Shown here: positions 35,710 to 45,475 of the stretch, in pieces
How the letters are laid out: each line of letters begins with the position of its first letter
Numbering within the stretch: position 1 is the first letter of the stretch
Assembly (NCBI RefSeq): GCF_034067285.1
Contig: NZ_CP139286.1
Span: 124,001 to 188,000 of the forward strand
Length of the DNA: 64,000 bases
Reading direction: 5' to 3'
Source: Acinetobacter pittii
Lineage (GTDB): Bacteria; Pseudomonadota; Gammaproteobacteria; Pseudomonadales; Moraxellaceae
Made by a program: the position numbers and the translations under genes
Notes under the pieces: generated by a model
The model's database searches: none
What the model was told of the DNA's origin: nothing
The model's input: only the letters and a program-made list of their open reading frames with translations

Positions 35710-36636
35710 GTGTCAAATGCTACAAAATTCGGCAAAGTTGCCGTGTTATTTGGTGGGAAATCGGCTGAGCGTGCTGTGTCTTTAGATAGTGGTCAGGCAG
35801 TTTTGGACGCTTTGTTACGTTCAGGTGTTCAGGCTGAAGCATTTGATCCGCAAGACCGCAGTGTGACTGAACTTGTAAATTATGATCGTGCATTTATTGT
35901 ATTGCATGGTCGCGGCGGTGAAGATGGCCAGATTCAAGGTGTACTTGAATGGTTAAATCTGCCTTATACAGGAACCGGTGTACAAGGTTCTGCTATAGGC
36001 ATGGATAAAGTTAAAACCAAGCAAATCTGGCAAGGTAGTGATTTACCTACAGCGCCATATCGCATTATTACTAAAGAAACAGATTTAGATGCGGTAATTG
36101 CTGAGTTGGGCTTACCTGTCATTATCAAACCTGTGCACGAAGGCTCGAGTGTCGGCATGAGTAAGGTTGAGAAAGCAGAAGACTTTGCTGCTGCAATTGA
36201 AAAAGCGACCCAGCACGATGCTGTGGTGATGGCCGAAAAATGGATCACTGGTCGTGAATTCACAATTTCTTTCCTAAATGGACAGCCTTTGCCGGTTATT
36301 CGTTTGCAGCCACCAGCAGATGTTGCTTTCTACGACTATGAAGCGAAATATCAACGTAATGATGTAGAGTATGGTATCCCTTGTGGTCTCAGTGAGACTG
36401 AAGAGAAAAACCTGCAAGCATTGTGTTTACGTGCTTTTCAGGCTGTTGGTGCAGAAGGCTGGGGGCGTATTGATGCAATGCAGGATGAGCAAGGTAATTT
36501 CTGGCTTTTAGAAGTAAATACTGTCCCAGGTATGACCAGCCACTCTTTAGTTCCAAAAGCTGCTAAGGCTGTTGGTTATAGCTTTGATGAATTGTGTGTT
36601 GCAATTCTTGAGCAAACATTGGAAGGTACGGCTTAA
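35710..36636 (+). CDS. ddlB: D-alanine-D-alanine ligase
   Basis: 308 residues from the GTG at 35710, which has AAGGA 7 bases upstream and matches the ~306-residue family length; a TTG at 35683 gives a longer frame without support. ATP-grasp motifs: VLFGGKSAERAVSLDSG, LHGRGGEDGQIQG, GSAIGMDKVKTK, VIIKPVHEGSSVGMSKV and LEVNTVPGMTSHS. It makes the D-Ala-D-Ala dipeptide for peptidoglycan. Two bp separate its stop from ftsQ. Confidence 0.96.
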   Translation: MSNATKFGKVAVLFGGKSAERAVSLDSGQAVLDALLRSGVQAEAFDPQDRSVTELVNYDRAFIVLHGRGGEDGQIQGVLEWLNLPYTGTGVQGSAIGMDKVKTKQIWQGSDLPTAPYRIITKETDLDAVIAELGLPVIIKPVHEGSSVGMSKVEKAEDFAAAIEKATQHDAVVMAEKWITGREFTISFLNGQPLPVIRLQPPADVAFYDYEAKYQRNDVEYGIPCGLSETEEKNLQALCLRAFQAVGAEGWGRIDAMQDEQGNFWLLEVNTVPGMTSHSLVPKAAKAVGYSFDELCVAILEQTLEGTA

Positions 36637-36638
36637 AT

Positions 36639-37493
36639 ATGGCACAACTTCCGGCTTCCATGCGCCGTAAACGTGCGGCCATCACCTCTATTCATGATAA
36701 ACCACCTACACGTAAGCAGAAACTTGCGAATGCTGGTGGATGGGTGCTGTTGGTTATTGCTTTTGTAGTGCTGGCAGTCGGAGTTTATGGGTTATATAAA
36801 GTTATTACAGATGCAAAAGTTGCAAAACTAGAAGTTGTCGGTTCAGCCTCATCGGTTGAAACACAACAAGTGATGCAACATGTTGCTCCAATTATAAAAG
36901 CAAATTATTTCACATCTGATTTAGAGCAGATTCGTGACAAAACATTAGAAATTTCATGGGTAGACCGAGTTGTTGTATCTCGTGCTTGGCCCAATGGTAT
37001 TCGTGTTCGTGTCATGCCTCGACATGCTATCGCCCGTTGGGGAACAGGTCGCTTGTTAAGCGATGGAGGCGATGTGTTTAGTGAGGCGGAGCCAACAATT
37101 CATCCTGAACTTCCGTTGCTTCATGGGCCGGTAAGTCAGTCAAAAATGATGATGCGACGCTATAATGAAATTAATCAATTATTCCATCCTGTCAATTTAC
37201 GCTTAAAAGAGTTATATCTGACTGAGCGAATGACTTGGTTTATGCAGTTTGACTCTGGTTTACGCATTATTGTTGACCAAGATCAAACAATGAATAAGTT
37301 GCAACGTCTAAGTCATTTGGCACAATCTGACTTAAAACAGGTGTGGCCGAAAATCTCAGCCATTGATTTGCGATATCGTAATGGATTATCTATTCAATGG
37401 AAGAACGCAACACCACCTAAAATTGTGAATGGTCAGTTTGTTGTAACGATTGATGACACAAGCATTGCAGGTGGAACAAAAGCAAAGCCATAA
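36639..37493 (+). CDS. ftsQ: Cell division protein FtsQ
   Basis: 284 residues: a basic cytoplasmic tail (RRKRAAITSIHDKPPTRKQK), one membrane segment near residues 32-52 (WVLLVIAFVVLAVGVYGLY), then a POTRA domain (AKLEVVGSASSVETQQVMQHV) and the beta domain with ISWVDRVVVSRAWPNGIRVRV. It recruits FtsL/FtsB at the divisome. Position between ddlB and ftsA is standard. Confidence 0.94.
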   Translation: MAQLPASMRRKRAAITSIHDKPPTRKQKLANAGGWVLLVIAFVVLAVGVYGLYKVITDAKVAKLEVVGSASSVETQQVMQHVAPIIKANYFTSDLEQIRDKTLEISWVDRVVVSRAWPNGIRVRVMPRHAIARWGTGRLLSDGGDVFSEAEPTIHPELPLLHGPVSQSKMMMRRYNEINQLFHPVNLRLKELYLTERMTWFMQFDSGLRIIVDQDQTMNKLQRLSHLAQSDLKQVWPKISAIDLRYRNGLSIQWKNATPPKIVNGQFVVTIDDTSIAGGTKAKP

Positions 37494-37553
37494 TACGTGG
37501 CTTTAAAATAGGCAATTTGCCTGGTATTAAACAACAAAGAAATGGTATGAGTG

Positions 37554-38816
37554 ATGAGTGAAGCTGTTCCCTCAGTTGTTGCGATTGACATTGGGACGCA
37601 TAAAGTTTCAGTTTTGATTGGAAAAATTCATGCGCCGGATAACATTCAGGTTATCGGTATGGCAACTGCTCGCAATCGAGGCATGAATAAAGGAAAAATT
37701 GTAAGCCTCGATAAAGTCATTGCTGCGATTAAAAATGCTGTTGCGGAAGCGGAAAATATGGCCGAATGTCGCATTCATAGCGCATGGGTATCTATTCCGA
37801 GTACCGAGTTGCAAAGTTTTTATGCCTCTGGTCGCACACCAGTATCTAATCCAGCACATGTGATTACAACAAATGAAGTTGTGCGCGCGTTAGAATTGGC
37901 AAAAGCAAGTCATGTGACTTCTGATTACTATTTAGCAAGTGCAGTACCGCTAGGCTTTGAATTAGGTGATTCTGCTGAATGGGTTCAGAATCCAATTAAT
38001 ATGACTGCCCATAGTATGACTGGACATTATCAGTTAATGATGATGCCTATAGCGACTATGCAAAACCTTGATCGTGCGATGAAAGGCGCAAATATCGGGG
38101 TTGAAAAAATGGTGGTGTCTTGTCTGGCAACCGCTGAGGCAAGCTTGCTGAAAGATGAAAAAGAGTACGGTGTTTGTCTCGTTGATATTGGCGCAGGCAT
38201 TACCAATCTTGCAGTTTATCTTGATGGACGTTTAGCGCTAGCGCGTACATTGCAGCGTGGTGGTGAGCATGTCACACGTGATATTGCCGCTGTATTGCAA
38301 ACTACGACAGAAGAAGCTGAACGAATTAAAATTCTACATGGTTGTGTCGATTTAAGTGCTGTTAAGCCAGATCACATGATTCAAGTAGAAGGGATTGATG
38401 GCCCTCAAACTATTAGCCGGATTGAGTTGTCAGAAATTATTATTGCTCGTTATGAAGAGATCTTTAGCCAGATTCGCGATGAACTCGAACAAAGCGGTGC
38501 AATTCATGGTTTATACCATGGTGTAGTATTGACAGGGGATGCTTGTCAAATAGAAGGTATGGTGAGTTTAGCTCGTCGTATGTTGGGTGTATCTGCACAT
38601 TTGGGTAATCCACCGTTACAGGTTTATGCTGATGATCAACATCAAGCAGCCTTACGTCGTTCTATGTATGCAACAGCAGCTGGTTTGCTCATGTTTAGCC
38701 AAAGTGAGTTGCAAGATGCTGTTGAAGAGCCTGAAGAGGCAAATGACCGTTCGGTATGGGAACGAATGGTAAATGGCTGGAATGCGTTTAATAGCAAGTT
38801 AAAAGCCATTTTTTAG
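37554..38816 (+). CDS. ftsA: Cell division protein FtsA
   Basis: 420 residues from the ATG at 37554 (a GTG directly before it is in frame). Actin-fold phosphate motifs: VAIDIGTHKVSVLIGK at the start and LVDIGAGITNLAVY near residue 208; SHUT/1C domain between them. The C-terminus is an amphipathic membrane-targeting helix (WERMVNGWNAFNSKLKAIF). It anchors FtsZ filaments to the inner membrane. Confidence 0.96.
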   Translation: MSEAVPSVVAIDIGTHKVSVLIGKIHAPDNIQVIGMATARNRGMNKGKIVSLDKVIAAIKNAVAEAENMAECRIHSAWVSIPSTELQSFYASGRTPVSNPAHVITTNEVVRALELAKASHVTSDYYLASAVPLGFELGDSAEWVQNPINMTAHSMTGHYQLMMMPIATMQNLDRAMKGANIGVEKMVVSCLATAEASLLKDEKEYGVCLVDIGAGITNLAVYLDGRLALARTLQRGGEHVTRDIAAVLQTTTEEAERIKILHGCVDLSAVKPDHMIQVEGIDGPQTISRIELSEIIIARYEEIFSQIRDELEQSGAIHGLYHGVVLTGDACQIEGMVSLARRMLGVSAHLGNPPLQVYADDQHQAALRRSMYATAAGLLMFSQSELQDAVEEPEEANDRSVWERMVNGWNAFNSKLKAIF

Positions 38817-38872
38817 GATGTATGTATTTATTGGTAGAATTGTTAGGAAGTTGTAAGAGAAAACCGCTGTAC

Positions 38873-38901
38873 TTGACAAGGTTGGTATTGCACAGCATTC
38901 T
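38873..38901 (+). promoter_or_regulatory. Possible ftsZ promoter
   Basis: The 164-bp ftsA-ftsZ gap holds a perfect -35 (TTGACA, 38873-38878); 17 bp on is a weak -10 (CATTCT). A dedicated ftsZ promoter here is plausible, since the gap is far longer than others in the cluster. Confidence 0.35.
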
Positions 38902-38980
38902 TAAAATTAGTTATTTTTGAAAATCAAGGCAGTATACGGGCTGAAGTGACTGCCATAATGTATTAGGAACCCTAAAGGTC

Positions 38981-40156
38981 ATGGCCTCATTTGAATTTAT
39001 AGAAGATGAACTAAACGATGGCAACGGTCAAGCCCGTTTCACTGTATTTGGTGTAGGTGGTGGTGGCGGTAATGCCGTTCAACATATGGTGCAGTCTGAT
39101 ATTCAAGGTGTTAAATTCGTTTGTGCCAATACAGACAAACAAGCACTGGACTGTATGAATGCACCTTTTAAAATTCAGTTAGGCGAGCAAAGTACACGTG
39201 GTCTAGGTGCTGGTGCTAACCCTGAAGTAGGGCAAGTTGCAGCAGAAGAAAGCCGTGAAATCATTCGTCATCACCTTGAAGGTACCGATATGGTTTTCGT
39301 TACCGCTGGTATGGGTGGTGGTACAGGTACTGGTGCAGCGCCTGTTGTGGCTGAAGTTGCCAAAGAAATGGGTATTTTGACTGTTGGTGTAGTTACAACT
39401 CCATTTAACTTTGAAGGCCGTCGCCGTTTAAAATCTGCTGAACGCGGTATTGAAGCACTTGAAGCACATGTTGATTCATTGATTATTATCCCTAACCAAC
39501 GCTTATTGAGCGTATATGGCGATATTTCAATGAAAGATGCTTATAAAAAAGCTGATGATGTATTGTTAAACGCTGTACGTAGTATTTTTGACTTGGTTGT
39601 TAACCGTGGTCACATTAACCTTGACTTCGCCGATTTGAAAACCGCAATGAGTACGCGCGGTTACGCAATGATGGGTGCTGGTTTAGGTCGTGGTGAAGAC
39701 CGTGCGCGTCAAGCTGCTGAACAAGCGATCCGTAGTCCATTACTTGATAATGTTAATATTATTAATGCCAAAGGCGTGTTAATTAACATTACGGGTGGTG
39801 ATGATATTACGTTACGTGAAACAGAAATCATTACTGATGTTGTGAACCAGATTGTTGACCTTGATGAAGGCGAAATCTTCTACGGTACAGTATTTGACCC
39901 AGATGCACGTGATGAATTACGTGTAACAGTGATTGCAACCGGTTTAACTCGTAATGCAGCAGATGCTGAACCGAGAAAGCGTAATACGGTAAGCCATGCA
40001 TCAACTCAATCAGCTCAATCTGTTGATGAAGATGATGTTCCTGCAATCAATAAACGTCAAAATGCTGATAATGAAGTCAGTAGCGCAGCAAGTTCTACTC
40101 CGCGTTCTTCTCCAATGAGTATTCAAGATTACTTGAAAAATCAGCAACGTAAGTAA
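38981..40156 (+). CDS. ftsZ: Cell division protein FtsZ
   Basis: 391 residues. Tubulin/FtsZ GTPase: [16 protein letters not shown], the G-box [18 protein letters not shown] near residue 105, T7 loop [11 protein letters not shown] near residue 207. A flexible Ser/Asp-rich linker (about residues 320-375) leads to the C-terminal [15 protein letters not shown] peptide that binds FtsA/ZipA. It forms the Z-ring. Followed by a strong terminator. Confidence 0.98.
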   Translation: MASFEFIEDELNDGNGQARFTVFGVGGGGGNAVQHMVQSDIQGVKFVCANTDKQALDCMNAPFKIQLGEQSTRGLGAGANPEVGQVAAEESREIIRHHLEGTDMVFVTAGMGGGTGTGAAPVVAEVAKEMGILTVGVVTTPFNFEGRRRLKSAERGIEALEAHVDSLIIIPNQRLLSVYGDISMKDAYKKADDVLLNAVRSIFDLVVNRGHINLDFADLKTAMSTRGYAMMGAGLGRGEDRARQAAEQAIRSPLLDNVNIINAKGVLINITGGDDITLRETEIITDVVNQIVDLDEGEIFYGTVFDPDARDELRVTVIATGLTRNAADAEPRKRNTVSHASTQSAQSVDEDDVPAINKRQNADNEVSSAASSTPRSSPMSIQDYLKNQQRK

Positions 40157-40175
40157 ATAATCGTTAGATTTAATG

Positions 40176-40206
40176 AAAGGCAGTGTTTAAACACTGCCTT
40201 TTTTTA
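40176..40206 (+). terminator. Rho-independent terminator after ftsZ
   Basis: Fully palindromic AAAGGCAGTGTTT/AAACACTGCCTTT followed by T residues. Confidence 0.9.
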
Positions 40207-40266
40207 TTTTTGATCAATGACTAAATATGCTAACGTATAGCGGTTTTAAAAAAGAAGTTACAAAGC

Positions 40267-41169
40267 ATGGTGAAACAACGTACTCTCAGTCGTGTGGTAA
40301 AAGCGAGTGGAATAGGTCTTCATAGCGGTCAAAAAGTGATGATCAATTTCATTCCACATACCGTGGATGGAGGTATTGTATTTCGCCGTATCGATTTGGA
40401 TCCACCGGTTGATATCCCTGCCAATGCATTATTGATTCAAGAAGCTTTTATGTGCTCCAATTTAGTCACTGGAGATATAAAAGTGGGAACAATTGAGCAT
40501 GTAATGAGCGCAATTGCAGGTTTAGGAATTGATAACCTGATTGTTGAAGTATCTGCGTCCGAAGTTCCGATTATGGACGGAAGTGCTGGTCCATTTATTT
40601 ACCTTTTGATGCAAGGTGGATTGCGTGAACTGGATGCACCGAAAAAATTTATAAAAATATTAAAACCAGTTGAAGCACTGATTGATGATAAAAAAGCAAT
40701 TTTTAGCCCGCACAATGGTTTCCAATTAAATTTCACAATCGATTTTGACCATCCAGCATTTGCTAAAGAATATCAATCTGCAACGATCGACTTTTCGACA
40801 GAAACTTTTGTTTATGAAGTTAGTGAAGCACGTACGTTTGGTTTCATGAAAGACCTAGATTATCTGAAAGCAAACAATTTAGCGCTAGGCGCAAGTTTGG
40901 ATAATGCAATTGGTGTAGATGATACAGGGGTCGTTAATGAAGAAGGTCTACGCTTCGCCGATGAATTTGTCAGACATAAGATTTTAGATGCAGTAGGTGA
41001 TTTGTATTTGCTTGGTCATCAAATTATTGCCAAGTTCGATGGCTATAAATCGGGACATGCTTTAAATAATCAGCTGTTACGCAATGTTCAAAGTGATCCG
41101 AGTAATTATGAAATTGTAACATTTGATGACGAGAGTCAGTGTCCAATTCCATATGTCAGCGTGACATAA
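40267..41169 (+). CDS. lpxC: UDP-3-O-acyl-N-acetylglucosamine deacetylase
   Basis: 300 residues. LpxC features: [13 protein letters not shown], zinc His in [17 protein letters not shown] (about residue 79), [14 protein letters not shown], and the [17 protein letters not shown] helix with the other zinc ligands (His and Asp, about residues 238-242). It commits UDP-GlcNAc to lipid A synthesis. In Acinetobacter, disruption of lpxC gives LPS loss and colistin resistance, so this intact copy implies normal lipid A production. Transcribed from its own promoter after the ftsZ terminator. Confidence 0.97.
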   Translation: MVKQRTLSRVVKASGIGLHSGQKVMINFIPHTVDGGIVFRRIDLDPPVDIPANALLIQEAFMCSNLVTGDIKVGTIEHVMSAIAGLGIDNLIVEVSASEVPIMDGSAGPFIYLLMQGGLRELDAPKKFIKILKPVEALIDDKKAIFSPHNGFQLNFTIDFDHPAFAKEYQSATIDFSTETFVYEVSEARTFGFMKDLDYLKANNLALGASLDNAIGVDDTGVVNEEGLRFADEFVRHKILDAVGDLYLLGHQIIAKFDGYKSGHALNNQLLRNVQSDPSNYEIVTFDDESQCPIPYVSVT

Positions 41170-41266
41170 GTCATTGTCTTTACTTGGCTACGTTATAATG
41201 TAACATTTAAAAGTGTGATTATAATCACATAACAAGAACGATTCTAATTAAGAAATAGAAAGCTGA

Positions 41267-41707
41267 TCATTTTTTATTGCTTGCCAAACGTAGTAAAGCT
41301 TGGCTAAGCTTAGGGTCGCTCACGAAGTCGGCTGCACTACGTAACATTTCTTGTGTTTCCGGGGGGATGGGTTTAGATGGCTCAGATGAGGGTGCATTGG
41401 GAGTATTTTTATTTCTCAATCGAACCTGAATTCTTTGTAAGTCTTTTAACCCTTCAAGCTGAGATAATTTAGATACATATTGGTTCTGTAAGTAACTGAG
41501 TTGACTGATCATCGCTTGATTTTCACCAGTAATGATTAAAGAACCATTTTGATAACACACGACCTGCCATTGTTCCGGTTGGGGCAATAAGGGTTGGATA
41601 ATTTTCGTAAGTCTTTGCCATTGCGCGACTTGCGTTGTTAGAAACGTAAGGTTTCCTGTTTTTATGTGTTTTCCGGTTTGTTGAAAAACGTTATCGGGTT
41701 TAGACAT
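41267..41707 (-). CDS. dciA: DUF721 protein, DciA-like helicase loader
   Basis: 146 residues from the ATG at 41707 (GAGA six bases upstream; a second ATG two codons earlier is possible). The DUF721 domain covers WQRLTKIIQPLLPQPEQWQVVCYQNGSLIITGENQAMIS and the LSQLEGLKDLQRIQVRLR strand, followed by a low-complexity Pro/Ser linker. DciA proteins load the replicative helicase DnaB in bacteria lacking DnaC. Location beside lpxC fits many gammaproteobacteria. Divergent from the M23 peptidase gene. Confidence 0.82.
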   Translation of the reverse strand: MSKPDNVFQQTGKHIKTGNLTFLTTQVAQWQRLTKIIQPLLPQPEQWQVVCYQNGSLIITGENQAMISQLSYLQNQYVSKLSQLEGLKDLQRIQVRLRNKNTPNAPSSEPSKPIPPETQEMLRSAADFVSDPKLSQALLRLASNKK

Positions 41708-41813
41708 GTTCATTCTCGGATGGATTCTTGTCTTAATCTTAAGCGTTCATTTCAATCGATATCAAGGAAGAGATCATAAGGAACTTGAGTAAGAACAGTT
41801 TCAAGAGGTTTTT

Positions 41814-42506
41814 ATGCACACGCGTCGTATTTTATTAGCGTTTTCACTTGCCGCTTCGGCAGCATCAGTTGCTTTTGCAGATTATCAAACAATTAACCAA
41901 TCTACTGACTCAGATCGATTGGAACAGCTATCAAAAACATTATCTCAAGGTTCATATACTCATCCTGACGATTTAGATCTTCCGGCGAGTGCGAAAGTTT
42001 CAGTGACCTTACGCCAAAAAACAGTTGAACTCAACAATGAGTCGCTTGCAAAGAAGTATGGTAATGCGACCGCAAAGAATTCTTTTAATGCTTCTTCTTC
42101 AAATTCTTACTCTTGGTTAGTTTCTCATCCTCTTCCTGATACGGTACGAGTTTCTTCAAACTTTGGTGGTCGCACCATGGGTGGTCGTGCAGAACATCAT
42201 GGTGGTTTAGATATGGCTGCTCCGAGTGGCACACCAATCTATGCTACAGGCCCAGGTATCGTAACTAAATCTGGTTGGGGCACTGGCTATGGTCAATATG
42301 TTGAAATTAACCATGGCAATGGTTACTTAACGCGTTATGCTCATGCTTCACGTTTAATGGTTCGTGTAGGCGACCAAGTGTCAGCAGGCGAGCATATTGC
42401 TAATGTAGGTTGTACAGGTCGTTGTACTGGCCCACATTTACATTATGAAGTAGTAAAAGATGGTCAACGTAAGAACCCAACGACTTACTTAGCGATGCTT
42501 CCATAA
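41814..42506 (+). CDS. M23 peptidase (LytM-type), exported
   Basis: 230 residues with a signal peptide (MHTRRILLAFSLAASAASVAFA). C-terminal M23 domain with full zinc site: HHGGLDMAAPSGTPIYA (His-x3-Asp, about residue 128) and GPHLHYEVV (HxH, about residue 208), plus GYGQYVEINHGNGYLTRYAH. It should cut peptidoglycan cross-bridges or activate amidases in the periplasm; the intact ligands suggest it is enzymatically active rather than an EnvC-type activator. Confidence 0.9.
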   Translation: MHTRRILLAFSLAASAASVAFADYQTINQSTDSDRLEQLSKTLSQGSYTHPDDLDLPASAKVSVTLRQKTVELNNESLAKKYGNATAKNSFNASSSNSYSWLVSHPLPDTVRVSSNFGGRTMGGRAEHHGGLDMAAPSGTPIYATGPGIVTKSGWGTGYGQYVEINHGNGYLTRYAHASRLMVRVGDQVSAGEHIANVGCTGRCTGPHLHYEVVKDGQRKNPTTYLAMLP

Positions 42507-42584
42507 AAGCATAGTTAAAAAGGTAAGGTTATTAAATTTATGAATCTAAAACTAAGCTAAACCTTTTTTAACGTAAAGATTGTA

Positions 42585-42613
42585 TAAAAAAACGCCATTA
42601 TTGGCGTTTTTTT
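42585..42613 (+). terminator. Rho-independent terminator before aceE
   Basis: AAAAAAACGCC-ATTATT-GGCGTTTTTTT hairpin with T-run after the M23 peptidase gene. Confidence 0.9.
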
Positions 42614-42755
42614 GTTATTTTGTTTAATGCTCGGTCAATGACTATTCATTCAGAAAATAATAGAGCCCCCTCACATTCACCCGAGGCAATAACTTGAAAG
42701 GGGTAAAACGTGGTAAAAATACAAAGTAGATTAGAGAACAAGGAACAGGTGAATT

Positions 42756-45473
42756 ATGGCGTTTTACGGTGACTCCGACGCACAAGAAACCCAAGAATGG
42801 CAAGATGCATTCGATTCAGTTTTACAACATATGGGAACTGAACGAGCGGCATTCTTGTTGGAAAAACTTTACCAACAAGCAATTGCTAAGCATGTTCCAA
42901 TTCAACGTCTCAATACACCTTACTTAAATACAATTTCTGTTGAAGAACAACCTGCAATGCCAGGCGACCAAGATATGGAACGCCGTATTCGTGCATTGAT
43001 TCGTTGGAATGCCTTAGCAATGGTACTTCGTGCGAATAAAACAGGTGATGATTTAGGTGGACACTTGGCGAGCTTCGCATCAAGTGCAACATTATATGAC
43101 GTAGGTTTTAACCATTTCTTCCGCGCAAACAGCAATAATTTTGGCGGAGATATGATTTATTACCAAGGACACTGTGCTCCTGGTATTTATGCACGTTCAT
43201 TCCTTGAAGGACGTTTAACTGAAGAACAGTTAAGCAATTTCCGCCGTGAAGTTGGCGGTAACGGTTTACCAAGCTATCCACATCCATATTTAATGCCTGA
43301 CTATTGGCAATTCCCAACCGTATCAATGGGTCTTGGTCCAATCATGTCGATTTATCAAGCACACATTCAAAAATATTTGATGAACCGTGGCTTGATCAAA
43401 GAAGAAGACCGTAAAGTTTGGGCTTATCTTGGCGATGGTGAGATGGACGAGCCAGAAAGTACTGGTGCGATTTCACTTGCTGGCCGTGAAAAGCTTGACA
43501 ACCTTATTTGGGTTGTTAACTGTAACTTACAGCGTCTAGATGGTCCTGTACGTGGTAACGGTAAAATCATTCAAGAGTTAGAATCTTTATTCCGTGGCGC
43601 GGGCTGGCGTGTAATTAAAGTTGTATGGGGCCGTCATTGGGATCCACTTCTTGCAAAAGACACCTCAGGCGCTTTAAAAGCGGTAATGGAAGAAACAGTT
43701 GATGGTGAGTACCAACGCTACCAAGTAAAAGGTGGTGCATATACACGTGAGAAATTCTTTGGCAAGTACCCAGAAGCTGCGGAACTTGTAAAAGATTTAA
43801 GCGATGAAGACATCGATAATCTCAACCGTGGTGGTCACGATCCTTACAAAGTTTTTGCTGCATATGCAGAAGCAATGAAAGCCAAAGGTCAACCAACAGT
43901 TATTCTTGCGAAAACTGTTAAGGGTTACGGTTTGTCTGAAGAAATTGAAGCGGTGAACAAAACTCACCAAATCAAAAAAATGCAGATCGACTCTTTGAAA
44001 TATGTACGTGACCGTTTCAACCTTCCATTTACAGACGATAAATTAGAAGAGCTTCCATTCTATCGCCCAAGTGAAAACTCTCCAGAAATGAAGTATATGA
44101 AGGCGCGTCGTGAAGCATTAGGTGGCTATCTACCTGCACGTCGTCGTGAGAGTGAAACTTTAGCGATTCCTGAATTATCTGTATTTGATGCTGTATTAAA
44201 TGGTTCAGGTGGTAAAGAACAATCTACCACTATGGTGATGGTTCGTTTAATTGCTTCTTTACTCAAAGAAAAAGCGATTAAAGACCGCGTAGTACCAATC
44301 GTTCCAGATGAAGCACGTACTTTTGGTCTAGAAGGTATGTTCCGTCAGCTCGGTATCTATGCCGCTCACGGTCAAAAATATACCCCAGAAGACCAAGAAC
44401 AGCTAATGCATTACCGTGAAGCAAGTGACGGTCACATGCTTCAAGAAGGGATTAACGAAGCTGGTGCGATGAGTGCATGGGCTGCGTTGGCAACAAGTTA
44501 TTCAACCAATAACTTGCCAATGATTCCAATGTACATGTATTACTCAATGTTTGGTTTCCAACGTATTGGTGACATTGCATGGGCAGCTGGTGATGCGCAA
44601 GCTCAAGGTTTCTTGTTAGGTGCGACTGCTGGTCGTACAACATTGAATGGTGAAGGTTTACAGCACCAAGATGGTCATTCGCATATCTTGGCGAACACGA
44701 TTCCAAACTGTGTATCTTATGATCCATGTTTTGGTTATGAGTTGGCTGTAATCGTACATGACGGTTTAAAACGTATGTATGTGAACCAAGAGCGTGTGTT
44801 CTACTACTTAACTGTAATGAATGAAAACTACGAGCATCCTGCAATGCCTGAAGATGCTGAGGAAGGCATTAAACGTGGTATGTACTTGTTCGAAAAAGAT
44901 GAAAAAGCAACTGTCCAATTGCTTGGTTCAGGTGTGATTCTTCGTGAAGTGATCAAGGCAGCGAAAATCTTACGTGATGAATACCAAATCCATTCAAACG
45001 TTTGGAGTGTAACAAGCTTCAATGAGTTGTCACGTGATGGTATGGCATGTGAAGAATACAACCGTTTACACCCACTTTCTGAAGAAGTGAAAGAATCATG
45101 GGTATCTAAACAGTTACGTGGTACAGAAGGTATCGTTGTTTCAGCAACTGACCATATGCGTGCTTATAGCGAACAAATCCGTGCTTATCTTCCAGATGGT
45201 CGTCCATTTGTTGCATTAGGTACAGATGGATATGGTCGTTCAGATACACGTGCTAACTTACGTAGTTTCTTTGGTGTTGATGCTGCACATATCGTTGTTG
45301 CTACTTTGAAAAAATTAGCTGATGAAGGTGAAGTAGATGCACGTTTGGTTAAAGACGCAATTTCTAACTTTGAGTTAGATACTGATCGTCCTGTGGCATG
45401 GGCTCCTCAAGCGCATCCAGAAGTTCAAGCAGTTGCTGAATATAATGAAACGCAAACAGGTGAGGGGAACTAA
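42756..45473 (+). CDS. aceE: Pyruvate dehydrogenase E1 component, homodimeric
   Basis: 905 residues, typical of the single-chain E1. ThDP motif LGDGEMDEPESTGAISLAGREKL...VVNCNLQRLDG (GDG to NCN) near residues 225-262; His-rich catalytic segments RANSNNFGGDMIYYQGH near residue 125 and LQHQDGHSH near residue 636; C-terminal GTDGYGRSDTRANLRSFF. It decarboxylates pyruvate and transfers the acetyl group to E2. Two bp upstream of aceF; no lpd (E3) gene follows in the window. Confidence 0.97.
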   Translation: MAFYGDSDAQETQEWQDAFDSVLQHMGTERAAFLLEKLYQQAIAKHVPIQRLNTPYLNTISVEEQPAMPGDQDMERRIRALIRWNALAMVLRANKTGDDLGGHLASFASSATLYDVGFNHFFRANSNNFGGDMIYYQGHCAPGIYARSFLEGRLTEEQLSNFRREVGGNGLPSYPHPYLMPDYWQFPTVSMGLGPIMSIYQAHIQKYLMNRGLIKEEDRKVWAYLGDGEMDEPESTGAISLAGREKLDNLIWVVNCNLQRLDGPVRGNGKIIQELESLFRGAGWRVIKVVWGRHWDPLLAKDTSGALKAVMEETVDGEYQRYQVKGGAYTREKFFGKYPEAAELVKDLSDEDIDNLNRGGHDPYKVFAAYAEAMKAKGQPTVILAKTVKGYGLSEEIEAVNKTHQIKKMQIDSLKYVRDRFNLPFTDDKLEELPFYRPSENSPEMKYMKARREALGGYLPARRRESETLAIPELSVFDAVLNGSGGKEQSTTMVMVRLIASLLKEKAIKDRVVPIVPDEARTFGLEGMFRQLGIYAAHGQKYTPEDQEQLMHYREASDGHMLQEGINEAGAMSAWAALATSYSTNNLPMIPMYMYYSMFGFQRIGDIAWAAGDAQAQGFLLGATAGRTTLNGEGLQHQDGHSHILANTIPNCVSYDPCFGYELAVIVHDGLKRMYVNQERVFYYLTVMNENYEHPAMPEDAEEGIKRGMYLFEKDEKATVQLLGSGVILREVIKAAKILRDEYQIHSNVWSVTSFNELSRDGMACEEYNRLHPLSEEVKESWVSKQLRGTEGIVVSATDHMRAYSEQIRAYLPDGRPFVALGTDGYGRSDTRANLRSFFGVDAAHIVVATLKKLADEGEVDARLVKDAISNFELDTDRPVAWAPQAHPEVQAVAEYNETQTGEGN

Positions 45474-45475
45474 GC